Shown in pieces: positions 35,152 through 44,224 of a DNA stretch of 64,000 bases. The position numbers and the translations under genes were made by a program. The notes beneath the pieces are model-generated. The model was not told the DNA's origin. It did no database searches and saw only the letters and a program-made list of their open reading frames with translations. The DNA lies in NCBI RefSeq assembly GCF_038433205.1, contig NZ_JBCDNA010000001.1, positions 124,001 to 188,000 of the forward strand, in the 5' to 3' direction. The DNA comes from Lutimonas vermicola. Its GTDB lineage: Bacteria; Bacteroidota; Bacteroidia; Flavobacteriales; Flavobacteriaceae. The stretch's first letter is position 1. Each line of letters begins with the position of its first letter.

Positions 35152-35445
35152 GAGTGCTTATGATATTTTGAATTAGGATTGCAATATCCAAAAAATAATA
35201 CCTTATGGCAAAAAAAATGCCCTAAAATGTTTTAGCTGCAGCTGTATTAATTTGAAGAACCAGCGCCGGACCAGTTAAACTGAATGGCGAATTGATGATT
35301 CTTTATTAGATTCAACTATTGATGCAGGCAGCATACCACTGGTAAGCATAAATTAAGAACATCGTATATTGTGCACTGATGTTTGGGATAAGAATGCAAT
35401 GTAAAGCGTTTAAATTATCCTGATATATGACATAAATGCAATGAC

Positions 35446-35811
35446 ATGAAAATAAGAAAAGTCTTGGTGCTTGGGGCCTCCTTAAAGCAAGATCGCTATT
35501 CGAACAGGGCCATAAGAAAATTGGCGGCAAATAATTTTTGGGTGGTTGGATTGGGCCTTAGGGAAGGAGATGTTTCGGGTATAAAAATTCATACCGAGCA
35601 ATTTGATATTGAAGATCTCTATGCAGTAACCATTTATATGAATGCCTATAACCAAGAAGAATTTTATGATTACCTGGTTGGCTTAAAACCTCAAAAAATC
35701 ATCTTTAATCCCGGAGCAGAAAATAGTGAATTTGAATCTGTACTGAAAAATCAGGGAATCCCCTTTGAAAGGGCTTGTACACTGGTTTTGCTGAGTATGG
35801 ACCAGTTTTAA
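35446..35811 (+). CDS. CoA-binding domain protein
   Basis: The 121-residue Rossmann-fold protein matches the CoA_binding_2 family (YccU type). VLVLGASLKQDRYSNRAI is the nucleotide-binding start, and IIFNPGAENSEFES and ACTLVLLSM are the other conserved parts. The role is unknown; members bind CoA or a related nucleotide. The 294 bases upstream hold no gene. Its last four bases overlap the 3' end of rnz on the other strand. Confidence 0.88.
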   Translation: MKIRKVLVLGASLKQDRYSNRAIRKLAANNFWVVGLGLREGDVSGIKIHTEQFDIEDLYAVTIYMNAYNQEEFYDYLVGLKPQKIIFNPGAENSEFESVLKNQGIPFERACTLVLLSMDQF

Positions 35812-36728
35812 CGTGTCACGGTGATCTCTTTACCTGCTTCTGCAAGTTCCACAGGCTCAAATACCTGATGAGCCTCCTGAAGAAACAATTCCAGGCTTTT
35901 GTACCTGCTGGAGTAATGACCCAGAAGCAGCTTTTTCACGTTGCTCTTCCTGGCAATGGTACCGGCCTGTTTGGCTGTACTGTGTTTGGTTTTAAGCGCG
36001 AGTTGATGATGTTCCTCCAGAAAAGTTGACTCATGGTATAAAAGATCAGTTTCTTTTATGAGAGGCACAATACTCTCGGTGTATTCCGTATCGCTGCAAT
36101 ACGCATAAGAAAGTGCTCTGGGAGGATCATATGTAAGTTCTTTATTCAGAATAATACTGCCGTCCTGACATATAAAATCCTTTCCATCCTTTAAATTTTG
36201 ATAGTCACAAATATCTATTTCCGGATAGTTGTCAATACTTGACATATTTAATTTTCTGGGCCGGTTTTTTTCCTTAAATAAAAATCCGTTTGTATAAATC
36301 CTGTGTTGAAGGGGTATGGTATGTACCTGAACTTTATCATTGTCAAGAATTATCTCGCTTTGACTGGCAACAAGTTCGTGAAAGTGCAGGGGGTATTCCA
36401 CCCATGAATTAGACAGTTTAAGTTGCAGGAGTATAATTTCTTTTATTCCTTTTGGGCCGTATATGTGTAGCTCAGTATTCCTGTTAAGCAGATTGAACGT
36501 TGAGATAAGACCGATCAGGCCAAAGAAATGATCACCGTGAAGATGTGAAATAAAGACGTGTTTTATCTTCGAAAATTTGATTTTGTATTTTCGTAATTGC
36601 CTTTGGGTACCTTCACCGCAATCAATTAAGAAGCAATCATTATTCATCTCTAAATATTGAGACGTTGTGTGCGCCAAACTTCTTGGCGTTGCCGAATGAC
36701 AGCCTAATATGGTGAGTTTAAAACTCAT
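35808..36728 (-). CDS. rnz: Ribonuclease Z
   Basis: The 306-residue zinc endonuclease trims the 3' trailers of tRNA precursors. The metallo-beta-lactamase motif is in FISHLHGDHFFGL. Further metal ligands are in YCSDTEYTE, the exosite-proximal HESTFLEEH, and HSTAKQAG/LLGHYSSRY. It fits the short RNase Z form. Because the tRNAs here lack an encoded CCA, 3' ends must be made by this enzyme plus the CCA-adding enzyme. It is the last gene of the pyrR operon, with an ATGA overlap to the T9SS mini-protein. Confidence 0.97.
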   Translation of the reverse strand: MSFKLTILGCHSATPRSLAHTTSQYLEMNNDCFLIDCGEGTQRQLRKYKIKFSKIKHVFISHLHGDHFFGLIGLISTFNLLNRNTELHIYGPKGIKEIILLQLKLSNSWVEYPLHFHELVASQSEIILDNDKVQVHTIPLQHRIYTNGFLFKEKNRPRKLNMSSIDNYPEIDICDYQNLKDGKDFICQDGSIILNKELTYDPPRALSYAYCSDTEYTESIVPLIKETDLLYHESTFLEEHHQLALKTKHSTAKQAGTIARKSNVKKLLLGHYSSRYKSLELFLQEAHQVFEPVELAEAGKEITVTR

Positions 36729-37087
36729 TTAATCACGATCCTCTTTGAGATAACTTTGGTCTTAGTCTTTAAACTGTATATATAAATACCCGATTCGAGT
36801 TCATCTCTAAAGAAGGTGATGGAATTGTACCCTTTTTTTGCCTTTTGTTTTTCAGCATAAACGGTATTTCCGAGCAAGTCCTTAACGAGAAAATCCATTT
36901 CAAATTCTTCGTCTGCCAGGAATCTGATTCTTGTAGCTACGCTGAAAGGATTGGGTGATGCCACAACTTCGTGGATACCAATCAAGGCGCCTTCAAGGAT
37001 TTCCAGATCCTTAGTATCATCTTCTTGTGCAAGAAGTGCTGTGGAAAAGGTTAATAAAAAAATAATAGAGAGTAGTTTTTTTACCAT
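36725..37087 (-). CDS. Secreted mini-protein with a type IX (T9SS type A) sorting domain
   Basis: The protein has 120 residues, with signal peptide FLLTFSTALLAQ and then a short acidic linker. It is otherwise almost wholly a T9SS type A sorting domain: ASPNPFSVATRIRFL, FLVKDLLGNTVY, YNSITFFRDELESGIYIYSL and KRIVIK at the end. Proteins with this tail cross the outer membrane by the gliding-associated T9SS. Here there is no cargo domain, so the protein may be a degenerate or minimal member used in the periplasm or at the surface. It overlaps rnz by ATGA. Confidence 0.85.
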   Translation of the reverse strand: MVKKLLSIIFLLTFSTALLAQEDDTKDLEILEGALIGIHEVVASPNPFSVATRIRFLADEEFEMDFLVKDLLGNTVYAEKQKAKKGYNSITFFRDELESGIYIYSLKTKTKVISKRIVIK

Positions 37088-37096
37088 AGATTGTAT

Positions 37097-37450
37097 TTAT
37101 ATTCCTAAATCACGTTCAATATCTTCAATTTCAATAATATCTTCAGCTTCTTTCAAGGTTGGGACAGCTACTATTTCATCAGGGATTTCATCGAACTCTA
37201 TTCCCTTACATACAATGACAAAAGACTTGTTATTTTTTCTATGCGTTTCACTTAACTGCGAAAATAGCAAGATTTTATTTAAATCAATGTTAATAATACT
37301 AGAAAAATCTAAAATCAGATTTACATTTTTAAAGTTAGTATTATTTTTTAAAAATTGCTTAAAAAAATCTTTAAATCCTTCTACGTCCGATTCAAGTTCA
37401 TTCTCTGTTAGCGATAGTCTATAATAACGATCTGTTTTATCAATCTTCAT
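37097..37450 (-). CDS. STAS-like small protein
   Basis: The protein has 117 residues and no signal peptide. NLILDFSSIINIDLNKILLFSQLSE and SFVIVCKGIEFDEIP fit the beta-alpha core of STAS (anti-sigma-factor-antagonist-like) domains, but the phosphorylatable Ser is not obvious: the place usually holding D-S-S/T-G reads SIINIDLN. The acidic tail IIEIEDIERDLGI is distinctive. It lies between pyrB and the T9SS mini-protein in a tight operon. Function unknown. Confidence 0.65.
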   Translation of the reverse strand: MKIDKTDRYYRLSLTENELESDVEGFKDFFKQFLKNNTNFKNVNLILDFSSIINIDLNKILLFSQLSETHRKNNKSFVIVCKGIEFDEIPDEIVAVPTLKEAEDIIEIEDIERDLGI

Positions 37451-37462
37451 ATTTTAAATCTT

Positions 37463-38395
37463 TTAATCACGTCTGATTTGTTGAGCCAATAAATAGATTA
37501 CTGCCATTCTGATCGCGACTCCGTTCTCAACCTGGTTTAAAATTATGGATTGTTTCGAATCTGCAACATCACTGGTCAATTCAACCCCCCTGTTGATCGG
37601 GCCGGGATGCATAATTACAATCTCTTTATCGATGCTGTCTAATAACTCTTTATTAATGCCAAACAGCTGGGTGTATTCTCTGATAGAAGGGAAGTATTTT
37701 ACATCCATTCGCTCGTGTTGTACCCGCAGGACATTGGCAACATCACACCATTCCAATGCCTTTCTAAGGTCTTTTTCATAGCTCACTCCCAACTTAGTGA
37801 TATGCTTTGGAATAAGTGTTGTAGGACCACAAAGTTTCACTTCTGCTCCCTGTAGTAGCAAGGCATATATATTCGAAAGCGCAACCCTTGAATGAAGTAT
37901 GTCTCCGATGATCACCACTTTTTTTCCTTGAACACCCCCGAGTCTTTCCCTTATTGAATAGGAGTCAAGCAAAGCCTGGGTAGGATGTTCATGTGCACCA
38001 TCACCTGCATTGACAATCTTGGCATCAACATGTTTTGATAAAAAGTCACCGGCCCCTTCATTCGGATGCCTCATCACGATGATATCTACTTTCATAGATA
38101 ATATGTTATTTGCCGTATCAATAAGTGATTCCCCCTTTTTGACTGAGGATTGCCCGGCTGAAAAATTAATGATATCTGCAGATAACCTTTTCTCAGCGAG
38201 TTCAAAAGAAAGTTTGGTACGCGTGCTGTTTTCGAAAAATAAATTCGCTATAGTGATGTCTCTAAGAGAAGGAACTTTTTTGATGGGTCTGTTTATAACC
38301 TCCTTAAAATGATCGGCTGTATTGAAAATCAAATTGATGTCTTCAATATTCAGATGTTTTATCCCAAGTAAATGGGATACACTTAATTTAGCCAT
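37463..38395 (-). CDS. pyrB: Aspartate carbamoyltransferase, catalytic subunit
   Basis: The 310-residue enzyme joins carbamoyl phosphate and aspartate in pyrimidine synthesis. The carbamoyl-phosphate site is in FFENSTRTKLSFE, with HPTQALLD and MHPGPINRGVEL further on. No regulatory pyrI follows, so control probably comes from pyrR upstream. It starts 61 bases after the pyrR stop and is followed by the STAS-like gene with a 12-base gap. Confidence 0.97.
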   Translation of the reverse strand: MAKLSVSHLLGIKHLNIEDINLIFNTADHFKEVINRPIKKVPSLRDITIANLFFENSTRTKLSFELAEKRLSADIINFSAGQSSVKKGESLIDTANNILSMKVDIIVMRHPNEGAGDFLSKHVDAKIVNAGDGAHEHPTQALLDSYSIRERLGGVQGKKVVIIGDILHSRVALSNIYALLLQGAEVKLCGPTTLIPKHITKLGVSYEKDLRKALEWCDVANVLRVQHERMDVKYFPSIREYTQLFGINKELLDSIDKEIVIMHPGPINRGVELTSDVADSKQSIILNQVENGVAIRMAVIYLLAQQIRRD

Positions 38396-38456
38396 TTCTT
38401 TTATTACAATTGAATTTAATAATCAAGTTTTATATGTTTTAAGTATATGTTCAAAC

Positions 38457-39005
38457 CTATATCACATCCGGACGCACAATACAAACCTTATCTTTTGGAT
38501 CGTTCTCTTTCCATTCTACTTTAACCTGTTCATCTTTAATCACATCCACCTGACGTCCTTTGTAATCGGGCTGTATCGGAAGATGCCTGCTAAAACGTCT
38601 GTCAATCAGTACCAGTAATTCAATGTTTTTTGGCCTTCCAAAGGCCTGTATCGCTGTTAATGCAGCCCTGACGCTTCTCCCTGAAAAAAGAACATCATCA
38701 ATAAAAACCACATCTTTATGGTCAACAATAAAATTGATGTCAGTGGTGCTGGCGCTCAAAGGGTCTTCTCTCCTCCTGAAATCATCACGGTAAAAAGTTA
38801 TATCGAGTTTACCCAGTTTGATGTCTTTGACATGGTAATCTTCAGTCAAAATTTTTACAAGCCGATTTGCAAGAAATATACCGCGGGGCTGTATTCCGAT
38901 TAAAATAGTATTGCTGAAGTCCTGATGATTTTCGATGAGTTGGCAAGCCAAACGATTAAGAATAATAAAAATTTCTTTTTCGTTAAGTAAAGTCTTTTTG
39001 GCCAT
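38457..39005 (-). CDS. pyrR: PyrR: pyrimidine operon regulator / uracil phosphoribosyltransferase family
   Basis: The protein has 182 residues. The PRPP-binding loop is in VVFIDDVLFSGRSVRAAL, and the substrate loop near ILIGIQPRGIFLANRL. In Gram-positive bacteria PyrR binds pyr mRNA and causes attenuation; whether that happens in Bacteroidota is unclear, and no attenuator hairpin is visible in the 61-base pyrR-pyrB gap or the short leader. It heads a five-gene operon: pyrR, pyrB, STAS-like, T9SS mini-protein, rnz. Confidence 0.93.
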   Translation of the reverse strand: MAKKTLLNEKEIFIILNRLACQLIENHQDFSNTILIGIQPRGIFLANRLVKILTEDYHVKDIKLGKLDITFYRDDFRRREDPLSASTTDINFIVDHKDVVFIDDVLFSGRSVRAALTAIQAFGRPKNIELLVLIDRRFSRHLPIQPDYKGRQVDVIKDEQVKVEWKENDPKDKVCIVRPDVI

Positions 39006-39033
39006 AATAGCATTAAAGGCATTAAATATTGAA

Positions 39034-39041
39034 CAAAGTTA
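39034..39041 (-). promoter_or_regulatory. -7 promoter box of the pyrR operon
   Basis: The minus strand reads TAACTTTG, matching TAnnTTTG, 28 bases before the pyrR ATG. Confidence 0.5.
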
Positions 39042-39164
39042 CAGTTTTTTTTGTGACCAAAAATAAAATTTTAAGGTGTTAATTAAATTGTTAAGAAAAA
39101 TTAGACTTTCAATGCTCATGGGCTTCAATTGATGCTATTTTAGTATCAATTAAAAAGCCAATAT

Positions 39165-40568
39165 ATGCAGCATTTTTCAAATAACAATGATAACCAGTCC
39201 TTATCAAAATTTGAATTGATGTTAAAAACCAATAGCGTATATTTTTTTGATTCCAACGAGTTCGAAGAGATCATCTTATTTTACGTTGACAGTGGAAAAT
39301 TCTCTTTGGCAAAAAAAGCACTTCATTTAGGTCTTTCTCAGCACCCGACTTCAGTCATCTTAAAACTGATTCAGGTAGAACTTTTGATTTTGGACGAGAA
39401 ACTGGAGAAGGCAGAAAAAATGCTCGATCAATTACAGGAGATTGAACCTTCCAACGAAGATATATACATACAAAAGGCGGCCATTTTCTCTAAAAAAGGA
39501 AAGCATAAACAGGCAGTGGACAATCTTAAAATTGCGCTCCTTTATGCTGATGAAGATGCCGAGATTCTTTCTATGATAGGTATGGAGTATCTGTTTTTGG
39601 AAGATTTTGACAGGGCCCGGTTTAATTTTGCCAAAAGCCTTGATGTTGAATATGAAAATTATTCATCATTGTACAATATCATCTACTGCTTCGATATGAT
39701 GAAGAGACATACGGAGGCCATTGAATATTTAAAAAAGTATATAGAAAAGGATCCTTACAGTGAGATTGCCTGGCATCAATTAGGGAGACAGTATTATATC
39801 GTATATGATTACCAGCAGGCCTTACAGGCATTTGAATATTCTATCTTGATTGATGAGGAATTCATAGGGGCACATTTGGAAAAGGCAAAGACTTTGGAAG
39901 AACTGGGTCGTTATGAGGAAGCCATAGATTTTTACCATAAAACGATGGAATTGGACACGCCTACTTCATTTGCATATCTTCGAATTGGTAAATGTTATGA
40001 GAAGTTGAATTCAAGGCGCGATGCCATTGATTTTTATAATAAAACAGTAAATGAAGATCCCCTTCTCGACAAAGGGTGGCTGGCACTTACTGATATTTTT
40101 ATCAGTAATAAAAACTACCATAAAGCATTATTTTACATCAATAAGGCACTTAGTATTGATGAGGAAAACAATTTGTACTGGCATAAATTTGCAGAGATTA
40201 ACCTTAAGTTAAATCTCTTTGAAGAAGCTGCGCGGGCTTATTACAAATGTATCGGATTACAGGATGACAGGATTGAAGTTTATCTGGCTCTTGCTGATGT
40301 ACTTCATTTTTTGGGTGAATTCCATGAGGCTGTCAGGGTCTTATTAGATGCACGTGAGGTGTATAAAGACCAGGCTGAAATCAGCTACCGATTGGCCGGA
40401 TTGCATTTTTTAGTTCAAAAGGAAAAGGAAGGAATGTTTTTCTTTGAAAATGCTTTAAAATCAGATTATGATTATCTGGAAGTTTTCAAAGAATTGTTTC
40501 CCATTATTATGGACCATAAAGAGGTGCGATCAATGGTTTCCAGATTCAAAGATTCACAAGATTCATAA
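39165..40568 (+). CDS. Tetratricopeptide-repeat protein
   Basis: The protein has 467 residues and no signal peptide, and is built almost entirely of TPR units (for example AWHQLGRQYYIVYDYQQALQ, GAHLEKAKTLEELGRYEEAI, AYLRIGKCYEKLNSRRDAID). About twelve repeats can be counted by the G/A-Y-A pattern. It is probably a cytosolic scaffold; partners are not indicated. An inverted repeat ATTGAT...ATCAAT lies 20-40 bases upstream. The gene stands alone. Confidence 0.9.
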   Translation: MQHFSNNNDNQSLSKFELMLKTNSVYFFDSNEFEEIILFYVDSGKFSLAKKALHLGLSQHPTSVILKLIQVELLILDEKLEKAEKMLDQLQEIEPSNEDIYIQKAAIFSKKGKHKQAVDNLKIALLYADEDAEILSMIGMEYLFLEDFDRARFNFAKSLDVEYENYSSLYNIIYCFDMMKRHTEAIEYLKKYIEKDPYSEIAWHQLGRQYYIVYDYQQALQAFEYSILIDEEFIGAHLEKAKTLEELGRYEEAIDFYHKTMELDTPTSFAYLRIGKCYEKLNSRRDAIDFYNKTVNEDPLLDKGWLALTDIFISNKNYHKALFYINKALSIDEENNLYWHKFAEINLKLNLFEEAARAYYKCIGLQDDRIEVYLALADVLHFLGEFHEAVRVLLDAREVYKDQAEISYRLAGLHFLVQKEKEGMFFFENALKSDYDYLEVFKELFPIIMDHKEVRSMVSRFKDSQDS

Positions 40569-40625
40569 TACTTCGCATTCATTTCTTTTAGCCAAATTAT
40601 GTGCTTAGCACTGCGCTATTTTAGT

Positions 40626-40633
40626 TATATTTG
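40626..40633 (+). promoter_or_regulatory. -7 promoter box of the DUF368 pair
   Basis: TATATTTG matches TAnnTTTG, 25 bases upstream of the TTG start at 40659. Confidence 0.5.
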
Positions 40634-40658
40634 GTTCCTGAATTTTTAGCGGTATATT

Positions 40659-41582
40659 TTGGGAAAAAGAACATTGAAAAATTATTTCGTGATTACCTTA
40701 AAAGGTGTTGCAATGGGAGCAGCTGACGTCGTTCCGGGTGTTTCTGGTGGCACAATAGCTTTTATTTCAGGTATTTATGAAGAATTGATTGATTCTATAA
40801 GCAAAGTCAACCTCAAAACTTTAAAGCTTTGGAAGCAGGAAGGTTTTTTGTCAATGTGGCGGGAACTCAATGCTAACTTTTTAGTGTCATTGCTCATTGG
40901 TATCGGTTTAAGTATCGTAACCCTTGCAAAATTGATAAGGCATTTGCTCGAAAATCATCCTATTTTGATATGGTCGTTTTTTTTTGGTCTCGTCCTGGCC
41001 AGTATCATATATGTGGCAAAACAGATCACCAGATGGAACCTGGGGGGGATTATTTTACTGTTAACAGGAACCTTTGTAGCCTATTTTATAACCACGCTAT
41101 CTCCTCAAACGGCTGATGCCTCCTACCCATATGTTTTTATGTCGGGAGCATTGGCGATTTGTGCCATGATACTTCCGGGGATTTCCGGAAGTTTTATCTT
41201 GCTGCTTTTGGGAATGTACAAGCCGGTTCTTGATGCCATTCATTTTAGGGATTTTGGTTTATTGGCTACACTCATGTTGGGAGCCATAGTAGGCTTACTT
41301 TCATTTTCAAGATTATTGAAATGGTTGTTTGATCATTATGAAAACCTTACCCTGGCTTTGTTAACGGGCTTTATAGTGGGGTCTCTCAATAAAATATGGC
41401 CTTGGAAAGAAGTCCTGGTATCCGAAATGATCAATGGTAAGCTGAAGGTCCTTGACGAAAAAAGCGTACTCCCTTTTTCTTATGAAGGAGATCATCAACT
41501 CGGCCTGGCTTTGCTATTGGCGGCTTCAGGATTCTTGTTTATTTTATTTCTGGAGCGCATGGCTAAAAAAAAGAAGGAATAG
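40659..41582 (+). CDS. DUF368 membrane protein (PopT-family undecaprenyl-phosphate translocase), first copy
   Basis: The protein has 307 residues and about eight helices. The signature loop GAADVVPGVSGGTIAFISG occurs near the start and a related ALAICAMILPGISGSFILLLLG in the middle, an internal duplication. DUF368 proteins (PopT) have been shown in other bacteria to recycle the lipid carrier undecaprenyl phosphate across the inner membrane; the role here is inferred. The start is TTG at 40659, the only candidate that keeps the conserved RTLKNYFVITLKG segment near the N-terminus. The stop abuts the start of a paralogue. Confidence 0.85.
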   Translation: MGKRTLKNYFVITLKGVAMGAADVVPGVSGGTIAFISGIYEELIDSISKVNLKTLKLWKQEGFLSMWRELNANFLVSLLIGIGLSIVTLAKLIRHLLENHPILIWSFFFGLVLASIIYVAKQITRWNLGGIILLLTGTFVAYFITTLSPQTADASYPYVFMSGALAICAMILPGISGSFILLLLGMYKPVLDAIHFRDFGLLATLMLGAIVGLLSFSRLLKWLFDHYENLTLALLTGFIVGSLNKIWPWKEVLVSEMINGKLKVLDEKSVLPFSYEGDHQLGLALLLAASGFLFILFLERMAKKKKE

Positions 41583-42602
41583 ATGGCAGAGAAGACGAGA
41601 ACATTTTGGGATAGAATACTGCTCTTTATTAAGGGGGTTGCCATGGGTGCCGCTAATAAGGTCCCAGGTGTTTCAGGAGGGCTCGTTGCCTTTGTAACAG
41701 GATTTTACGAAGAGTTGATCTATTCACTTCAAAAGATCAATAGAAAGGCCTTTATCCTTATTATTAACGGAAGGTTTAAAAGTTTCTACCAGTATGTAAA
41801 CGGCCGGTTTCTCTTACTTGTTTTTGCCGGGAGTACCTTTAGTTATTTCTCAGTTTCAAGGGTGCTGGATTTTTTGATTCAGAATTTCGAACTCTATGTA
41901 TGGGCTACTTTTTTCGGGATGATTCTGGGTTCTATTTATTATGTAGCAAAGGATTTTAATGATTTTTCACGTATAAACATGATCAGCATGATATTGGGGG
42001 TGGCCATTGGCGTATCGATTAGTTTGATGAGTCCTGCCAAGGAAAATGATAATCTGTGGTTTGTGTTTTTTTGTGGAATGGTTGGGGTGTCAGGAATGAC
42101 ATTGCCTGGTTTGTCGGGTTCCTTTATCCTTATTTTAATGGGGAATTACGTGCTGCTTCTCGTGGATTCAGTGAATGAGTTGTATAAAACGCTGCAGGAT
42201 ATTTTCACCTTTAATTTTGATTTTGTGCATGACGAGGTAAGGATGCATTACTTAAAGATCATCGGGAGCTTTGGATTAGGGTCAATTTTCGGATTAGTGA
42301 TTACTTCCCATATCCTTGGGTATATGTTAAAAAGGTGGCATCAGCTCATTACGGCCTTAATTATTGGGTTTATAGGTGGGTCCCTGGGCAATGTTTGGCC
42401 ATGGAAAAGGACAATCTTCAAAATGGATGAAGAGAGCTATGTTTTAGACAGTATGGGCAATAAAATTATTGAAAATTACGTGAGGTATTTCCCTGATTTT
42501 GCAGATATCACAACCTGGTATGCCATTGTATTCATCCTTCTTGGATTAGGAATACTTTTGATCATTGATTGGGTTGGACCCAAAAAAGCGGTCAAATATT
42601 AA
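41583..42602 (+). CDS. DUF368 membrane protein (PopT-family), second copy
   Basis: The protein has 339 residues and starts at the base after the stop of its paralogue, so the two are certainly co-translated. It carries the same duplicated loops: GAANKVPGVSGGLVAFVTG and GVSGMTLPGLSGSFILILMG. The first loop has Asn-Lys where copy one has Asp-Val, and the cytoplasmic loop near residue 215 is longer. The pair may form a heteromer or handle different pools of the carrier lipid; neither is shown by sequence alone. Confidence 0.85.
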   Translation: MAEKTRTFWDRILLFIKGVAMGAANKVPGVSGGLVAFVTGFYEELIYSLQKINRKAFILIINGRFKSFYQYVNGRFLLLVFAGSTFSYFSVSRVLDFLIQNFELYVWATFFGMILGSIYYVAKDFNDFSRINMISMILGVAIGVSISLMSPAKENDNLWFVFFCGMVGVSGMTLPGLSGSFILILMGNYVLLLVDSVNELYKTLQDIFTFNFDFVHDEVRMHYLKIIGSFGLGSIFGLVITSHILGYMLKRWHQLITALIIGFIGGSLGNVWPWKRTIFKMDEESYVLDSMGNKIIENYVRYFPDFADITTWYAIVFILLGLGILLIIDWVGPKKAVKY

Positions 42603-42625
42603 TCTGTTACTTTGTTTATGCTTCA

Positions 42626-44077
42626 TCATGATGTATAAATGGCATTCATAAGCAGCACCATTGCAATAATCACAACGGGTCCTATAATTCCAGCAAAAAG
42701 GCCCCCGGCCCGGAAATCTTTTTGCTCCAGTTTACCTGTGCTGAATGCTATGGCATTCGGAGGTGTTGAAATCGGTAAAAACAATGCTGCAGAAGCACTT
42801 AATCCAATCACTAAAGGAAGGATTACTTTATTGGAAGACACCAGAATAATTGCGATTGGTATCAATATGGTCGTCGTAGCCGTATTGCTCATAAAGTTTG
42901 AAAGAATGACTGTCAACAAGGAGAATACAATCATTAAAGCATAGATATTCAAGTTGTAATTGTTCAGCATTTTGACATAATATTCAGCCAAACCGGTTTC
43001 TTGTATTGCCAATCCTAAAGACAAACCACCGGCCACAAGCATCAAAGTATCCCATGGCAATTTTCTGATGTCATTTCCTGATACAATCCCCAATAGGGTT
43101 AACAGCATAATTGGCAATAGCGATACTGCAGATGCCTGTATTCCGTGTAAATTTCCTGTTAACCACAGTGTAAGGGTCAATAACAGAACACCTAATACTA
43201 TTTTTCTTTTAATGTTAAAAATCCTTGAGTTGTTTGGGGTTTCATTATCAAGATCATTCAGAAAACTTAAATCAATTGTCGCTACCTTGGGAACAAACTT
43301 GTTGATCAGAAAAACCCAGAAAAGCAATACGAGGATAACAGCCACCGGAAAACCAATGATCATCCATTCTAAAAACCCGAACTGAATTCCTTGATTGCTT
43401 AAGGCATCTACTGCAATGGCATTGGGAGGGGATCCGATAATCGTACCCATGCCTCCCAGAGAAGCAGCTGCGGGAATACCTATGAGCAGTGCTTTTGACA
43501 AAGGCGAATCCTTATCAAGAGTATTTATAAAAGGAATAACTGCCGCGATCATCATAGCGGTTGTTGCAGTATTCGACATGATCATTGAGAATACCGCTGT
43601 GACCAGCATAATTCCCAGGAGAACATTTCTCGGCTTTGATCCGAATTTGGAAATAGTCATTTTAAATAGTGTTTTGTCCAATCCTACTTTTTGCATGGCT
43701 TCAGCCATCACAAAACCACCCAGCATCAACCAAATAACACTGTTCGACCAGGTCTGTACATATTTGGCAACATATTTTGAAGCATTTTCGGGATCAATTT
43801 CAGCATAATATCCACCAAGAGCAAAAACTAGAAAACCAAAGATCAATAAACCAACTGCAAAGGGAGGTACCGCTTCCGTGACCCATAATCCAATAGATAA
43901 AAAGAGCAGGAACAAAACATATACCTGTGACTGATCAAGATCAGGGGAGTTGATCCAGTAGGTGAGAACAAAAGCAAAAATGATACTCAGCAGAAAATAA
44001 ATGATTTTCTGTTGTATGTCAACTACATGTTGAAATTTTTTTAAATACCGCATGGAAGCGGTCCTTGAATCAGCCAT
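42626..44077 (-). CDS. SLC13/DASS family sodium-coupled anion permease
   Basis: The protein has 483 residues and about twelve membrane helices, with the two family hairpins: SNTATTAMMIAAVIPF followed by SLGGMGTIIGSPPNAIAVD, and later SNFMSNTATTTILIPIAI followed by FLPISTPPNAIAFSTG. These S-N-T motifs bind Na+ and the anionic substrate (dicarboxylate, sulfate or similar). The substrate is not predictable. It is convergent with the second DUF368 gene and has a TAACTTTG promoter box 27 bases upstream. Confidence 0.92.
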   Translation of the reverse strand: MADSRTASMRYLKKFQHVVDIQQKIIYFLLSIIFAFVLTYWINSPDLDQSQVYVLFLLFLSIGLWVTEAVPPFAVGLLIFGFLVFALGGYYAEIDPENASKYVAKYVQTWSNSVIWLMLGGFVMAEAMQKVGLDKTLFKMTISKFGSKPRNVLLGIMLVTAVFSMIMSNTATTAMMIAAVIPFINTLDKDSPLSKALLIGIPAAASLGGMGTIIGSPPNAIAVDALSNQGIQFGFLEWMIIGFPVAVILVLLFWVFLINKFVPKVATIDLSFLNDLDNETPNNSRIFNIKRKIVLGVLLLTLTLWLTGNLHGIQASAVSLLPIMLLTLLGIVSGNDIRKLPWDTLMLVAGGLSLGLAIQETGLAEYYVKMLNNYNLNIYALMIVFSLLTVILSNFMSNTATTTILIPIAIILVSSNKVILPLVIGLSASAALFLPISTPPNAIAFSTGKLEQKDFRAGGLFAGIIGPVVIIAMVLLMNAIYTS

Positions 44078-44103
44078 AAATTCAATCGTTAATTAGTACG
44101 TTG

Positions 44104-44111
44104 CAAAGTTA
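44104..44111 (-). promoter_or_regulatory. -7 promoter box of the SLC13 permease
   Basis: The minus strand reads TAACTTTG (TAnnTTTG), 26 bases before the ATG. Confidence 0.45.
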
Positions 44112-44169
44112 CATTATATAAATGTTTATCTACATTTTGCCTAATTTTTTTACGAAAACGTTATATAAG

Positions 44170-44199
44170 GCAAAAAAACCTGAGAATTTCTCAGGTTTG
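44170..44199 (-). terminator. Rho-independent terminator of trxB
   Basis: AAACCTGAG and CTCAGGTTT (44176-44198) form a 9-bp stem with loop AATTT; on the minus strand it is followed by a run of T. It lies about 26 bases past the trxB stop. Confidence 0.88.
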
Positions 44200-44224
44200 A
44201 TTTTTTATTGAAAGCAGATAGGTT

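Noticed and set aside
35152..35445. Gene or RNA in the 294-base gap before the CoA-binding gene
   Set aside because: Only a weak A/T hairpin (GGCA-A-rich-TGCC near 35205) is visible; no ORF, promoter box or known RNA.
38396..38456. PyrR-type attenuator between pyrR and pyrB
   Set aside because: The 61-base gap shows no GC-rich hairpin with a T-run.
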